Of a stretch of 7,537 nucleotides of DNA, positions 1 to 6,643 are shown one piece after another. Position numbers and translations under genes: made by a program. Source of the stretch: Streptomyces viridochromogenes (GTDB taxonomy: Bacteria > Actinomycetota > Actinomycetes > Streptomycetales > Streptomycetaceae); assembly GCF_001270495.1 (NCBI RefSeq), contig NZ_LGUR01000034.1, forward strand, positions 1 through 7,537. The letters run 5' to 3'. The notes below the pieces were generated by a model. The model saw only the letters and a program-made list of their open reading frames with translations. It did not search any database and had not been told where the DNA came from. Every line of letters starts with the position of its first letter. Within the stretch, counting starts at the first letter, position 1.

Positions 1-749
1 CAGACGCAGCCACGCGCTACGCCCGCGGCACCGAGGAACTACGCCTCTCCCCCGAACTCCCCGAAAACTGGCGGGAGATCATCACCGACTGCCTCGCCCG
101 TACGCACGCGGAACGCGTCGCCGCGGCGGCGCTGCTGCCGCGCGTGACGAAGGCCGCGGACGTCGCCACGCCGGCCCGTCTGCCCCGTCTGCGCCCCCGC
201 TTCTGGCAGCGGCGCCCCGTACTGGCGACGGTGCTCGCGTTGGTCCTGCTCACCACGACGACGTCGACGGTCTCGGCCTACCGGCATGTGACCGCGGACG
301 ACGGAACACCGGTGTACGCGGCCCTGCCCAGAGAGCTGGCGTTCCCCACCAACTCCCGCGGCGAGGTGGTCTACGGCTATGACCGCTGCCCGGAGGACAG
401 CGTCTGCTTCTTCAGTGAGCACAACGGCAACGGCGACCTGTGCTTCTGGCAGGGCGACGACCCGGACTGGCAGTCGGGCGAGGACACCTGTGACTGGGCC
501 GCCGACGCCCCGGTGCGCTCGATCTTCAACAACATCGACGACACCCATGAGGAGAGTGCCGTCGCGTACTTCCGGGGAACCGACTTCTCCCCCGCGGACG
601 CGGACCGCCGCCGCTTGGCACAACGCACCGGGTGCAGTGCGGTGAACAGCATGGGCAACCTGGCGGGGACGTACGCACCACGCTCCCACGAGCTGATCGA
701 CAGCTGCTCGTCGTTCACGGCGGTGATGGATGTCCTGACGCCGTGGTGA
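1..749 (+). CDS. Receptor-type Ser/Thr protein kinase with extracellular I36 (SMPI-like) domain, 3' part only
   Basis: The frame is open from the left edge (codons begin at base 3) to TGA 747-749; the start lies outside. Visible order: bases 3-150 encode a kinase subdomain XI-like end (LPENWREIITDCLARTHAER, with the usual buried helix and conserved Arg). Next are an Arg-rich juxtamembrane stretch (about 175-216), one hydrophobic helix (about 219-276) and an extracellular domain with six Cys. The latter carries CPEDSVCFF, DPDWQ (459-473), SIFNN, GNLAGTY and RSH, matching the peptidase inhibitor I36 / SMPI family, a beta/gamma-crystallin-like fold. Inferred topology: kinase in the cytoplasm, I36 domain outside as sensor. 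The secreted paralogue at 886-1283 supports the domain call. The kinase call rests on about 45 residues without catalytic motifs, so another cytoplasmic domain cannot be excluded. I am confident of the helix plus I36 part. A GTG at 144 could start a shorter protein but lacks support, since the frame upstream is coding-like. Confidence 0.72.
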   Translation, partial: DAATRYARGTEELRLSPELPENWREIITDCLARTHAERVAAAALLPRVTKAADVATPARLPRLRPRFWQRRPVLATVLALVLLTTTTSTVSAYRHVTADDGTPVYAALPRELAFPTNSRGEVVYGYDRCPEDSVCFFSEHNGNGDLCFWQGDDPDWQSGEDTCDWAADAPVRSIFNNIDDTHEESAVAYFRGTDFSPADADRRRLAQRTGCSAVNSMGNLAGTYAPRSHELIDSCSSFTAVMDVLTPW

Positions 750-873
750 GCGGGCCGAGGGACGTGAGAAGAGCGTGACGAGGCGTACCTGAAATGTTCC
801 AGGTTCCCCCCGTCCTGCGTGGCTCCCAGACTGCGGCAGGCGAACACGATCGTCACCGTCTGATCAACCCTCC

Positions 874-880
874 GAAGGGG
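874..880 (+). promoter_or_regulatory. Ribosome binding site of the secreted I36 gene
   Basis: GAAGGGG lies 5 nt before ATG 886. It fixes translation initiation at 886, whose frame is not the frame of the downstream I36 domain. This is the main reason for calling a frameshift instead of a short ORF starting later. Confidence 0.6.
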
Positions 881-885
881 AACCC

Positions 886-1283
886 ATGCGCATGGCACGC
901 TCAACTCTCGCTGCCCTGCCGGTGCGGCGGTCGCCGCCACTCTCGCTCTGGCCGGTACCGCCAGCGCGGCGGCGCCCTCAGGCTGTTCGGAGAAGCACGT
1001 CTGCTTCTGCACGGGCAAGGACTACAGCGGGAAGGTGTGCATGTGGAGCGCAGCCGACCCGGACTGGCAAGGGGGCGCGATCAAGTGCTCCTGGTCCAAG
1101 GACACCGTCGTGAAGTCGATCTTCAACAACGGTACGAGCAGCAACTGGTCCGGTGTCGCCTACTACCTCGAGAAGGACTACGAGGACCGCGTCGGCTGCA
1201 CCAAGCAGGGCAATGGCGGCAACCTCGCCGGCACGTACAAGGTGCGCTCCCACCAGTGGATCAAGGGATCGTGCGGCAGCTGA
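886..1283 (+). pseudogene. Secreted I36-family (SMPI-like) protein, frameshifted in the signal peptide
   Basis: ATG 886, with a good ribosome site, opens a signal peptide start (MRMARSTLAAL). From base 921 the hydrophobic core and cleavage site continue in another frame (GAAVAATLALAGTASA, then mature AAPSGC). One missing base around 912-923 (CTGCCGG where CTGGCCGG would restore A-G-A-A) explains this. Repaired, the protein has 132 aa: a signal peptide of about 28 cut after ASA near base 968 and a mature domain of about 104 aa, close to SMPI's 102. The mature part has six Cys aligning with the ectodomain of the gene at 1-749, plus a seventh in VCFC. It shares DPDWQ (1056-1070), SIFNN, GNLAGTY and RSH with that ectodomain. 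SMPI inhibits metalloproteinases; the target here is unknown. The intact mature domain suggests a sequencing error or very recent inactivation. As written, no start codon serves the domain frame before GTG 1035, which would lose the signal peptide and three Cys (GC, VC, FC), two of them among the six conserved. Confidence 0.8.
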
Positions 1284-1291
1284 GGTAGGCC

Positions 1292-1323
1292 CCCACCGTG
1301 GCCAAGGGCGCGGCCACGGTGGG
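1292..1323 (+). terminator. Hairpin terminator after the I36 gene
   Basis: CCCACCGTGGCC (1292-1303) pairs perfectly with GGCCACGGTGGG (1312-1323) around an 8-nt loop, 9 nt after the stop codon. No T-run follows, as is common for Streptomyces hairpin terminators. It should separate the I36 gene from the kinase gene downstream. Confidence 0.65.
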
Positions 1324-1369
1324 CGTCCCGTCCCACGCGCCCGCCCCGACCGCGATAGCCTCGCACCAA

Positions 1370-1384
1370 CTCACGTGACGTGAG
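1370..1384. promoter_or_regulatory. 15-nt perfect inverted repeat, candidate operator of the kinase gene
   Basis: CTCACGT (1370-1376), a central G, then ACGTGAG (1378-1384). The arms are exact inverse complements. The element ends 34 nt before ATG 1419 and follows the weak -10-like TAGCCT (1356-1361), for which I see no good -35 partner. Its place between terminator and start codon fits a repressor or activator site for the kinase gene. The binding protein is unknown. Confidence 0.4.
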
Positions 1385-1418
1385 AGCGCGTTGAGGAAGG
1401 AAACCAGTCGGGGGATCC

Positions 1419-3254
1419 ATGACAGACCATCGACAGCCCGGGCCGTCCGACGCTCCGGCGTTCGACCACGCCACCCTGAAGCAGGCGGGCACCACCCCGC
1501 TTCAGCCCGCCGATCCCGGGCGTATCGGCCCCTATGTCCCCCTCGGGCGTCTCGGCAGCGGCGGCATGGGCCGGGTGTATCTGGCCCGCCCCGCCGACGC
1601 CGCCCCCGGCCTCGCCGCCGTCAAGGTGATCCGTCCCGAGTACGCCGAGGACCCCCGCTTCCGGCGGCGCTTCGAGCGGGAGGCCGCCCTGCACTCCCGG
1701 GTCCACAGCCCGCGAGCGCCACAGCTGCTCGGCACCGGGTTCGACGACACGCTGCTGTGGATGGCCACGCAGTACGTGCCCGGCCTCAACCTCGCCGACG
1801 CCGTCCGTGACTGCGGCACGCTGGCACCGGCCGGCGTGTGGCGGCTGGTGGCAGACCTCGGGCAGGCACTGTCGGCGATGGCCGCCGCCGATGTCGTACA
1901 CCGGGATCTCAAGCCGTCCAACGTGATCCTGTCCCCGCAGGGCGCGCACGTCATCGACTTCGGCATCGCCCAGGCCGCCGACAGCAGCGCGATCACCTCG
2001 ACCGGGAGCAGGGTCGGCACGCCCGCCTTCATGGCGCCCGAGTATCTGCGCGAGGGCCGCTGCGACACCGCCTCCGACGTCTTCTCGCTGGCCGGGAGCC
2101 TGATCTACGCCGCCACCGGGCACGCCCCGTTCGGGGACGGGACGGGCGTCGACGTGATGCACCGGGTCGCGTTCGAGGAGCCCAAGTCGGAGATCATGGC
2201 CGAACTCGCCGCCGTGGACCCGGCGTTGGCCGCCCTGCTGGCCGCCTGCCTCGCCAAGGACCCCGCCGGGCGCCCCACCCCGCGGCAGTTCATCGACGCC
2301 GCCACGGCCGCCGGTCACGGTCACGACCGTGCCGCCTCCTGGCACGAGCCGTTGCACGGCCGGTTGCTGGCCCGAGGGCATGCCTGCGAAGTGCTGGAAC
2401 GTGTCGCCGTCCAGGAAGCCGGCCGGCAGGCCGGGCACGAGACCGTCCAGTTGCGTACGCCGTCGGAGGGCACGGCCTTCCCTGCCCGTGGCCCCGTGGT
2501 CGGAACACCCACACCACCCGAGCCGTACGCCACCGCGCCCACCACCTCCGCGCAGGCCCCGGCCCCCGAGGGCGGCGGGCGCGGGAAGCGGAAGGCATAC
2601 CTCGGCGTCGTCGCCGGTCTCGCGGTGTGCGCCGTCGCCGTGGGCGCCTTCTTCCTCACCCGCCCGTCTGTCGACGAAACGGCCTCGGCCGCGGCGACGG
2701 CCACCGAAAGCACCGCCCCCGACGACGCACCGGCCTCCCCTCTCCCCACGTCCTCCGCCTCGCCCTCCGACGACAAGGAGAAGGCGGAGGGGGAGGAGAA
2801 GGGCACCGACTCCAAGGGCACGGAGGACGAGGAGTCCGCGGACCCGGACGCATCCGCCGGCGGGACGGGCGGCGGGGCAGTGGCCACTCCCGCCGACGAC
2901 AAGACCTCCGCCCCGCCCGGCGGCGACGCGAGCGGCGGCAGCGGTAGTGGCGGCACCGCCCCGACCGCCACGCCCACCAAGACCGCCACCACGCCCGCCA
3001 CCCCGCCCTGGCTCTCCGACTGCACCTCCTACTCCGGCACCGAACTCACCGTCCGGGGCGACAGGGGGCAGCGCGTCGTCCAGGTGCAGTGCATGCTCAC
3101 CAAGCGCGGCTACAGCGTCGGCGGGTCGGGGGTGGACGGCCAGTTCGGCGCGGACACGGAGTCCGCGGTCCGGCTGTTCCAGAGCGACAAGGGGCTGGCT
3201 GTCGACGGCGAGGTCGGGCCCGACACCTGGGGTGCGCTGCGCAGGTCGACATGA
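1419..3254 (+). CDS. Transmembrane Ser/Thr protein kinase with extracellular peptidoglycan-binding domain
   Basis: 611 aa, full length. Kinase domain about 36-300: Gly loop GSGGMG (46-51), catalytic Lys69 in AVKVI, helix-C Glu88, catalytic loop HRDLKPSN (161-168), DFG 180-182, activation loop with Thr193/Thr195, GTPAFMAPE (200-208) and CLAKDPAGRPT closing the C-lobe. All catalytic residues are present, so it should be active. A juxtamembrane region with KRK (390-392) leads into one helix (about 393-414). An extracellular linker of about 120 residues rich in Ala/Thr/Pro/Ser/Gly has an acidic/lysine patch at 451-477. The C-terminus (about 546-608) is a PG_binding_1-type domain (GDRGQRVVQVQ, VDGQFG, TESAVRLFQ, GLAVDGEVGPDTWGAL). 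Inferred role: sensing cell wall and phosphorylating cytoplasmic targets, like PASTA kinases but with a different wall-binding module. ATG 1419 is preceded by GGGGGA at about 4 nt; GAGGAAGG at 1393-1400 is rather distant. It stands as its own transcription unit between two hairpins, so co-transcription with the I36 genes is not certain. Confidence 0.93.
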   Translation: MTDHRQPGPSDAPAFDHATLKQAGTTPLQPADPGRIGPYVPLGRLGSGGMGRVYLARPADAAPGLAAVKVIRPEYAEDPRFRRRFEREAALHSRVHSPRAPQLLGTGFDDTLLWMATQYVPGLNLADAVRDCGTLAPAGVWRLVADLGQALSAMAAADVVHRDLKPSNVILSPQGAHVIDFGIAQAADSSAITSTGSRVGTPAFMAPEYLREGRCDTASDVFSLAGSLIYAATGHAPFGDGTGVDVMHRVAFEEPKSEIMAELAAVDPALAALLAACLAKDPAGRPTPRQFIDAATAAGHGHDRAASWHEPLHGRLLARGHACEVLERVAVQEAGRQAGHETVQLRTPSEGTAFPARGPVVGTPTPPEPYATAPTTSAQAPAPEGGGRGKRKAYLGVVAGLAVCAVAVGAFFLTRPSVDETASAAATATESTAPDDAPASPLPTSSASPSDDKEKAEGEEKGTDSKGTEDEESADPDASAGGTGGGAVATPADDKTSAPPGGDASGGSGSGGTAPTATPTKTATTPATPPWLSDCTSYSGTELTVRGDRGQRVVQVQCMLTKRGYSVGGSGVDGQFGADTESAVRLFQSDKGLAVDGEVGPDTWGALRRST

Positions 3255-3291
3255 CGCAGGGCCCGCCGTTCGCTGAACGGCGGGCCCTGCG
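3255..3291. terminator. Perfect 17-bp bidirectional terminator hairpin
   Basis: CGCAGGGCCCGCCGTTC (3255-3271) and GAACGGCGGGCCCTGCG (3275-3291) are exact inverse complements around a GCT loop. The hairpin starts right after the kinase stop codon and ends 13 nt from the purH stop on the other strand. It should serve both converging genes. Confidence 0.85.
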
Positions 3292-3304
3292 ACTTGTTCG
3301 CGGC

Positions 3305-4882
3305 TCAGTGGAAGAAGTGCCGCGTGCCCGTGAAGTACATCGTGATGCCGGCCTTCCGCGCCGCCTCGACGACCTGCTCGTCGCGGACCGAACCGCCGGG
3401 CTGGACCACTGCCTTCACACCGGCCTCGGTCAGGATCTCCAGACCGTCCGGGAAGGGGAAGAAGGCGTCGGACGCAGCGTACGAACCCTGCGCACGCTCG
3501 GCGCCGGCCCGCTCGACGGCCAGCTTCGCGGAGTCGACCCGGTTGACCTGGCCCATGCCCACGCCCACCGAGGCGCCGTCCTTGGCGAGCAGGATGGCGT
3601 TGGACTTGACGGCCCGGCAGGCCCGCCAGGCGAAGGCCAGCTCGGCGAGTTCGCCGGCGGACAGTGCTTCGCCGGTGGCCAGCGTCCAGTTGGCCGGGTC
3701 GTCGCCCTCGGCCTGGAACGCGTCGGTGATCTGGGCGAGCCCGCCGCCGTCGATCGGCTTGAACTCCGCGGACGCCTCGGGTGCCTCGGGGCAGCGCAGA
3801 ACGCGGATGTTCTTCTTCTTCGCGAGGGCGTCGACCGCGCCCGGCTCGTAGTCCGGGGCGACGATGACCTCGGTGAAGATCTCGGCGACCTGCTCCGCCA
3901 TCTCCTTGCTGACCGGCCGGTTGACCGCGATCACGCCGCCGAACGCGGACAGCGGGTCACAGGCGTGCGCCTTGCGGTGCGCCTCGGCGACGTCCGCGCC
4001 GATCGCGATGCCGCAGGGGTTGGCGTGCTTGATGATCGCGACGCACGGCTCGTCGTGGTCGTACGCGGCACGGCGGGCGGCATCCGTGTCGGTGTAGTTG
4101 TTGTACGACATCTCCTTGCCGTGCAGCTGCTCGGCCTGGGCCAGGCCGCCGCAGCCACCGGTGTAGAGGGCGGCGGGCTGGTGCGGGTTCTCGCCGTAGC
4201 GCAGGACCTGCTTGCGCTGGTACGTCACGCCGAGGAACTCGGGGAACTCCGCGCCGTCGCCCGCGTAGTCCGCGGCGAACCAGGCGGCGACCGCCACGTC
4301 GTACTCGGCGGTGTGCCGGAACGCCTCGGCGGCGAGCTTCTTGCGGGCGCCCAGGTCGAACCCGCCGGAGGCGACCGCGGTGAGGACGTCGGAGTATCGG
4401 GCCGGGCTGGTGACGACCGCCACCGAGGGGTGGTTCTTGGCGGCGGCACGGACCATCGACGGACCGCCGATGTCGATCTGCTCGACGCACTCGTCGGGCG
4501 AGGCACCGGAGGCGACGGTCGCCTCGAACGGATAGAGGTTGACCACGACCAGGTCGAACGGCTCGACACCCAGCTCGGCCAGCTGCCGCTGGTGGTCCTC
4601 CAGCCGCAGGTCGGCGAGGATGCCGGCGTGTACGCGCGGGTGCAGCGTCTTGACGCGGCCGTCCAGGCACTCGGGGAAGCCGGTGAGCTCCTCGACCTTG
4701 GTGACCGGGACACCGGCGGCGGCGATCTTCGCGGCCGTGGACCCGGTGGAGACGAGTTCGACGCCCGACTCGTGCAGACCGCGCGCGAGGTCTTCGAGGC
4801 CCGTCTTGTCGTAGACACTGACGAGCGCGCGACGGATGGCCCGCTGGGTGCTCTCGGCCGTGACAGTGCTGTCGGCGGTCAC
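3305..4882 (-). CDS. purH: Bifunctional AICAR formyltransferase / IMP cyclohydrolase
   Basis: 525 aa, normal PurH length. It catalyses the last two steps of de novo purine synthesis in the cytoplasm: AICAR is formylated with 10-formyl-tetrahydrofolate, and FAICAR is then closed to IMP. The N-terminal MGS-like cyclohydrolase domain (about 15-150) shows [35 protein letters not shown] and the [15 protein letters not shown] motif. The transformylase domain carries YGENPHQ (229-235), [11 protein letters not shown] (259-269), the catalytic KHANPCG (Lys285, His286), SAFGGV and [10 protein letters not shown] (471-480), and ends in the typical RHFFH. The start is GTG 4882, overlapping the purN stop as GTGA, so translation is probably coupled to purN. 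Its 3' end faces the kinase gene across the shared terminator. Confidence 0.98.
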   Translation of the reverse strand: MTADSTVTAESTQRAIRRALVSVYDKTGLEDLARGLHESGVELVSTGSTAAKIAAAGVPVTKVEELTGFPECLDGRVKTLHPRVHAGILADLRLEDHQRQLAELGVEPFDLVVVNLYPFEATVASGASPDECVEQIDIGGPSMVRAAAKNHPSVAVVTSPARYSDVLTAVASGGFDLGARKKLAAEAFRHTAEYDVAVAAWFAADYAGDGAEFPEFLGVTYQRKQVLRYGENPHQPAALYTGGCGGLAQAEQLHGKEMSYNNYTDTDAARRAAYDHDEPCVAIIKHANPCGIAIGADVAEAHRKAHACDPLSAFGGVIAVNRPVSKEMAEQVAEIFTEVIVAPDYEPGAVDALAKKKNIRVLRCPEAPEASAEFKPIDGGGLAQITDAFQAEGDDPANWTLATGEALSAGELAELAFAWRACRAVKSNAILLAKDGASVGVGMGQVNRVDSAKLAVERAGAERAQGSYAASDAFFPFPDGLEILTEAGVKAVVQPGGSVRDEQVVEAARKAGITMYFTGTRHFFH

Positions 4883-5517
4883 TGGATAACTACCTTTCGT
4901 CCCTCAATGCGATAGCCGTTGCGGGCGAGCCGCCCCACGACCTCGACGAGCAGCCTTCGCTCGACTTCCTTGATGCGCTCGTGCAGAGCGCTCTCGTCGT
5001 CCTCGTCCCGGATCTCCACCACGCCCTGGGCGATGATCGGTCCGGTGTCGACGCCGTCGTCGACGAAGTGGACGGTGCAGCCGGTGACCCTGGCGCCGTA
5101 CGCGAGGGCGTCGCGGACGCCGTGGGCGCCGGGAAAACTGGGGAGAAGGGCCGGGTGGGTGTTGACGAACCGGCCGCCGAAGCGCGCGAGGAACTCCTTG
5201 CCCACGATCTTCATGAACCCGGCGGAGATCACGAGGTCGGGCTCGTGGGCGGACACCGCGTCGGCGAGCGCGGCGTCCCACTCCTCGCGGCTGCCGTGGT
5301 CCTTGACCTTCCGCACGAAGGTGGGCAGACCGGCGCGCTCGGCCCGCGCGAGCCCCTCGATGTTCTCGCGGTCCGCGCCGACGGCCACGACCTCCGCACC
5401 GTACGCCTCGGGGCCGACTGCGGCGATCTCGTCGAGCAGCGCCTGAAGGTTGGTGCCGGATCCGGAGACCAGCACGACAAGGCGCTTGACACGCTCGGCC
5501 ACGGGCTTGGCGGCCAC
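4879..5517 (-). CDS. purN: Phosphoribosylglycinamide formyltransferase
   Basis: About 212 aa, the size of E. coli PurN. It transfers formyl from 10-formyl-tetrahydrofolate to GAR, giving FGAR, the third step of purine synthesis. Residues counted from GTG 5517: phosphate loop VSGSGTN (17-23), SAGFMKIVG folate-side segment, catalytic Asn119 and His121 in [15 protein letters not shown], and Asp157 in [10 protein letters not shown]. These match the Asn/His/Asp triad known for the family. I chose GTG 5517 because AGAAAGG (5532-5526), an excellent anti-16S match, lies 8 nt before it, and the conserved part begins soon after. An in-frame ATG at 5550 would add 11 residues (MKNAPPRKGPT) but has no Shine-Dalgarno sequence. 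The stop TGA overlaps the purH GTG by four bases, so purN and purH form one operon. A candidate promoter lies at 5632-5605. Confidence 0.96.
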   Translation of the reverse strand: MAAKPVAERVKRLVVLVSGSGTNLQALLDEIAAVGPEAYGAEVVAVGADRENIEGLARAERAGLPTFVRKVKDHGSREEWDAALADAVSAHEPDLVISAGFMKIVGKEFLARFGGRFVNTHPALLPSFPGAHGVRDALAYGARVTGCTVHFVDDGVDTGPIIAQGVVEIRDEDDESALHERIKEVERRLLVEVVGRLARNGYRIEGRKVVIQ

Positions 5518-5568
5518 GGTGGGGCCCTTTCTCGGGGGTGCGTTCTTCATGCGGCCGACGCTTTGTAT

Positions 5569-5580
5569 ATTCGTACGAAT
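5569..5580. promoter_or_regulatory. 12-bp perfect palindrome in the purN leader
   Basis: ATTCGTACGAAT is its own inverse complement. It sits in a conspicuously AT-rich patch (about 5561-5582) in otherwise very GC-rich DNA, 52 nt before the chosen purN start. It lies downstream of the candidate purN -10, so a bound protein could block purN transcription. I recognise no known regulator site. The palindrome may be chance, but its AT-rich setting is unusual here. Confidence 0.35.
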
Positions 5581-5604
5581 GCATCGCGCCCCGGGATACG
5601 GGGA

Positions 5605-5632
5605 AGTCTACGAAGCAGCCGACCGTCAGCAA
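5605..5632 (-). promoter_or_regulatory. Candidate housekeeping-sigma promoter of purN-purH
   Basis: On the minus strand, TTGCTG (5632-5627) and TAGACT (5610-5605) are separated by 16 nt. They match the Streptomyces vegetative consensus TTGACR / TAGRRT at 4 of 6 and 5 of 6 positions. Initiation would fall near 5598, giving a leader of about 80 nt that contains the palindrome. Confidence 0.3.
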
Positions 5633-5660
5633 CGATACCGGCACTCCCGACGGCCCCCAC

Positions 5661-5689
5661 GGGACGGGGGCGTGGCCGGAAGGTAGCGT
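5661..5689 (+). promoter_or_regulatory. Candidate promoter of the membrane protein gene at 5827
   Basis: GGGACG (5661-5666), a 17-nt spacer and TAGCGT (5684-5689) match TTGACR / TAGRRT at 4 and 5 of 6 positions. Initiation would be near 5696, leaving a leader of about 130 nt that contains the GTTCACC repeats. It is divergent from the purN candidate promoter, with the two -35 elements 28 nt apart. Confidence 0.3.
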
Positions 5690-5760
5690 CTGGGGGAGCT
5701 GGACCGGGAACGCGGTGGTGGTGCGGTGCGTTCACGAAGCGACAGCTCATACCGGATCAG

Positions 5761-5806
5761 TCGTTCACCATGTCGTTCACCACGTCGTTTCATCATGTCG
5801 TTCACC
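5761..5806. repeat. Tandem direct repeats of about 12 bp with a GTTCACC core
   Basis: Four successive units: TCGTTCACCATG (5761), TCGTTCACCACG (5773), TCGTTTCATCATG (5785, one base longer) and TCGTTCACC (5798). A further isolated GTTCACG is at 5730. The array ends at the ribosome site AAGGGGAAG (5807-5815) of the gene at 5827. GTTCACC-like direct repeats are the known core of Streptomyces PhoP (PHO box) sites, but those repeat every 11 nt and these step by 12, 13 and 12. The array could be an operator, a leader element affecting translation, or simple slippage. Confidence 0.75.
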
Positions 5807-5826
5807 AAGGGGAAGACGCTCACTTG

Positions 5827-6612
5827 ATGTCGGACCGCAGCCTGCGACTCCTCACACTCCCTCCGCAGTCCGCGCAGGGAGGGAAGAGTGGCGCCGTCCT
5901 GCTGCGAGAGCGGCCCGCCTCGCCTCCCGACGCGCCCTCGGACAAGAAGTCCGGCGACGAACAGAGCGGTGGCGCCCAGGACGACAACCCCTTCGCCCCG
6001 CCCCCGGAGGGCACGCCGGACCGCCCCTGGCAGCCGCGGCGCCCGGCGGGCGAGGACGGCTCACAGGGATCCGACCAGGGCGGCGGCCGGTCGCCGTGGG
6101 GCAACCAGTGGAGCGACCGCCAGCCGGGCCGCTCCCCCGACGGCTTCGGCGACCACCCCCGAGACGGCCAGGACGGCCCCGGAAACGGCGCCCCCGGTAC
6201 CGGCATGCGCTGGGACCCCACCGACCCCGCCCAGCGCCGCGCTCGCTACGCCCTGCTCTCCGGCATGTGGGCCTTCTTCTTCGCCCTGTTCAGCTGGCCG
6301 TACGTGGCTCTGCTGCTGGGCGCGCTGGCCCTCTACTGGGGCATCAGCAGCCTGCGCACCAAGCCCCGCACCCCCGACCCGGACACCCCGGCCGCCCCCC
6401 GGCCCACCGGTCGCCCCCAGACGACAGCGGCGGTGAGCGGCCTGGTCACGGCGTCACTCGCCATCGCGGTGGTCGCCGCCGGGTTCACGGCGCAGGTGGT
6501 CTACAGCGACTACTACACGTGCACGAGCGACGCGCTGACGAACGAGGCGAAGCAGTCGTGCAATGAGCTGCTGCCGGAGGAGTTGCGGGGGGTTCTGGGC
6601 GCGGAGAGCTGA
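5827..6612 (+). CDS. Small three-helix membrane protein with disordered N-terminus, function unknown
   Basis: 261 aa. Residues 1-135 are low-complexity and hydrophilic (Gly, Pro, Asp, Gln, Arg; e.g. [11 protein letters not shown] and [12 protein letters not shown]), most likely a disordered cytoplasmic tail. [15 protein letters not shown] (127-141) leads into two hydrophobic helices with a tight turn (about 141-156 and 158-176). After a Pro-rich loop (178-198) comes a third helix (about 201-224). The C-terminal 35 residues hold Cys232 and Cys245 ([18 protein letters not shown]), which could form an extracellular disulfide. ATG 5827 follows AAGGGGAAG by 11 nt; TTG 5824 directly before it is also possible. 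I know no function. Streptomyces genomes commonly have a small membrane protein between purN and the PerM-like gene, so it is probably a conserved actinobacterial protein and not recent cargo. Confidence 0.85.
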   Translation: MSDRSLRLLTLPPQSAQGGKSGAVLLRERPASPPDAPSDKKSGDEQSGGAQDDNPFAPPPEGTPDRPWQPRRPAGEDGSQGSDQGGGRSPWGNQWSDRQPGRSPDGFGDHPRDGQDGPGNGAPGTGMRWDPTDPAQRRARYALLSGMWAFFFALFSWPYVALLLGALALYWGISSLRTKPRTPDPDTPAAPRPTGRPQTTAAVSGLVTASLAIAVVAAGFTAQVVYSDYYTCTSDALTNEAKQSCNELLPEELRGVLGAES

Positions 6613-6625
6613 GGGGTTCCTCAGC
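6608..6625. terminator. Short hairpin between converging genes
   Basis: GCTGAGG (6608-6614) pairs with CCTCAGC (6619-6625) around a GGTT loop, overlapping the stop codon of the plus-strand membrane protein gene. Only 31 nt separate the two convergent genes, so this is the sole candidate terminator. The stem is short and has no T-tract. Confidence 0.35.
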
Positions 6626-6643
6626 ACCTCAGCACCCGAGGGT

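Noticed and set aside
787..804. Hairpin ACCTG / CAGGT after the first gene
   Set aside because: The stem is only 5 bp with an 8-nt loop and no T-run; too weak to call a terminator.
1035..1283. GTG 1035 as the true start of a small cytoplasmic protein
   Set aside because: It would begin inside the I36 domain, lose the signal peptide and the first two of its six conserved Cys, and has no ribosome site. A frameshifted gene from 886 explains the sequence better.
1356..1361. TAGCCT as -10 element of the kinase promoter
   Set aside because: No acceptable -35 hexamer lies 16-19 nt upstream, so I did not list it as a promoter.
1371..2438. 355-codon minus-strand frame opposite the kinase
   Set aside because: It is a Gly/Arg-rich shadow of the kinase gene, whose catalytic motifs are complete on the plus strand.
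3089..4915. 608-codon open frame on the plus strand, antisense to purH
   Set aside because: It lies opposite the unmistakable purH. Its product is a Val/Gly/Arg/Asp-rich shadow typical of high-GC third-position bias, and it overlaps the kinase 3' end and the terminator.
5761..5806. CRISPR-like array
   Set aside because: The units are about 12 bp and contiguous with no unique spacers, and there are no cas genes; it is a simple tandem repeat.
4981..5826. Upstream extension of the membrane protein frame across purN
   Set aside because: The open frame continues by chance opposite purN. The ribosome site at 5807-5815 and the change in composition support a start at 5827.
5857..5885. Hairpin CTCCCT / AGGGAG early in the membrane protein gene
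   Set aside because: The stem is short and interrupted within coding sequence, close to chance expectation at this GC content; no riboswitch-like features.
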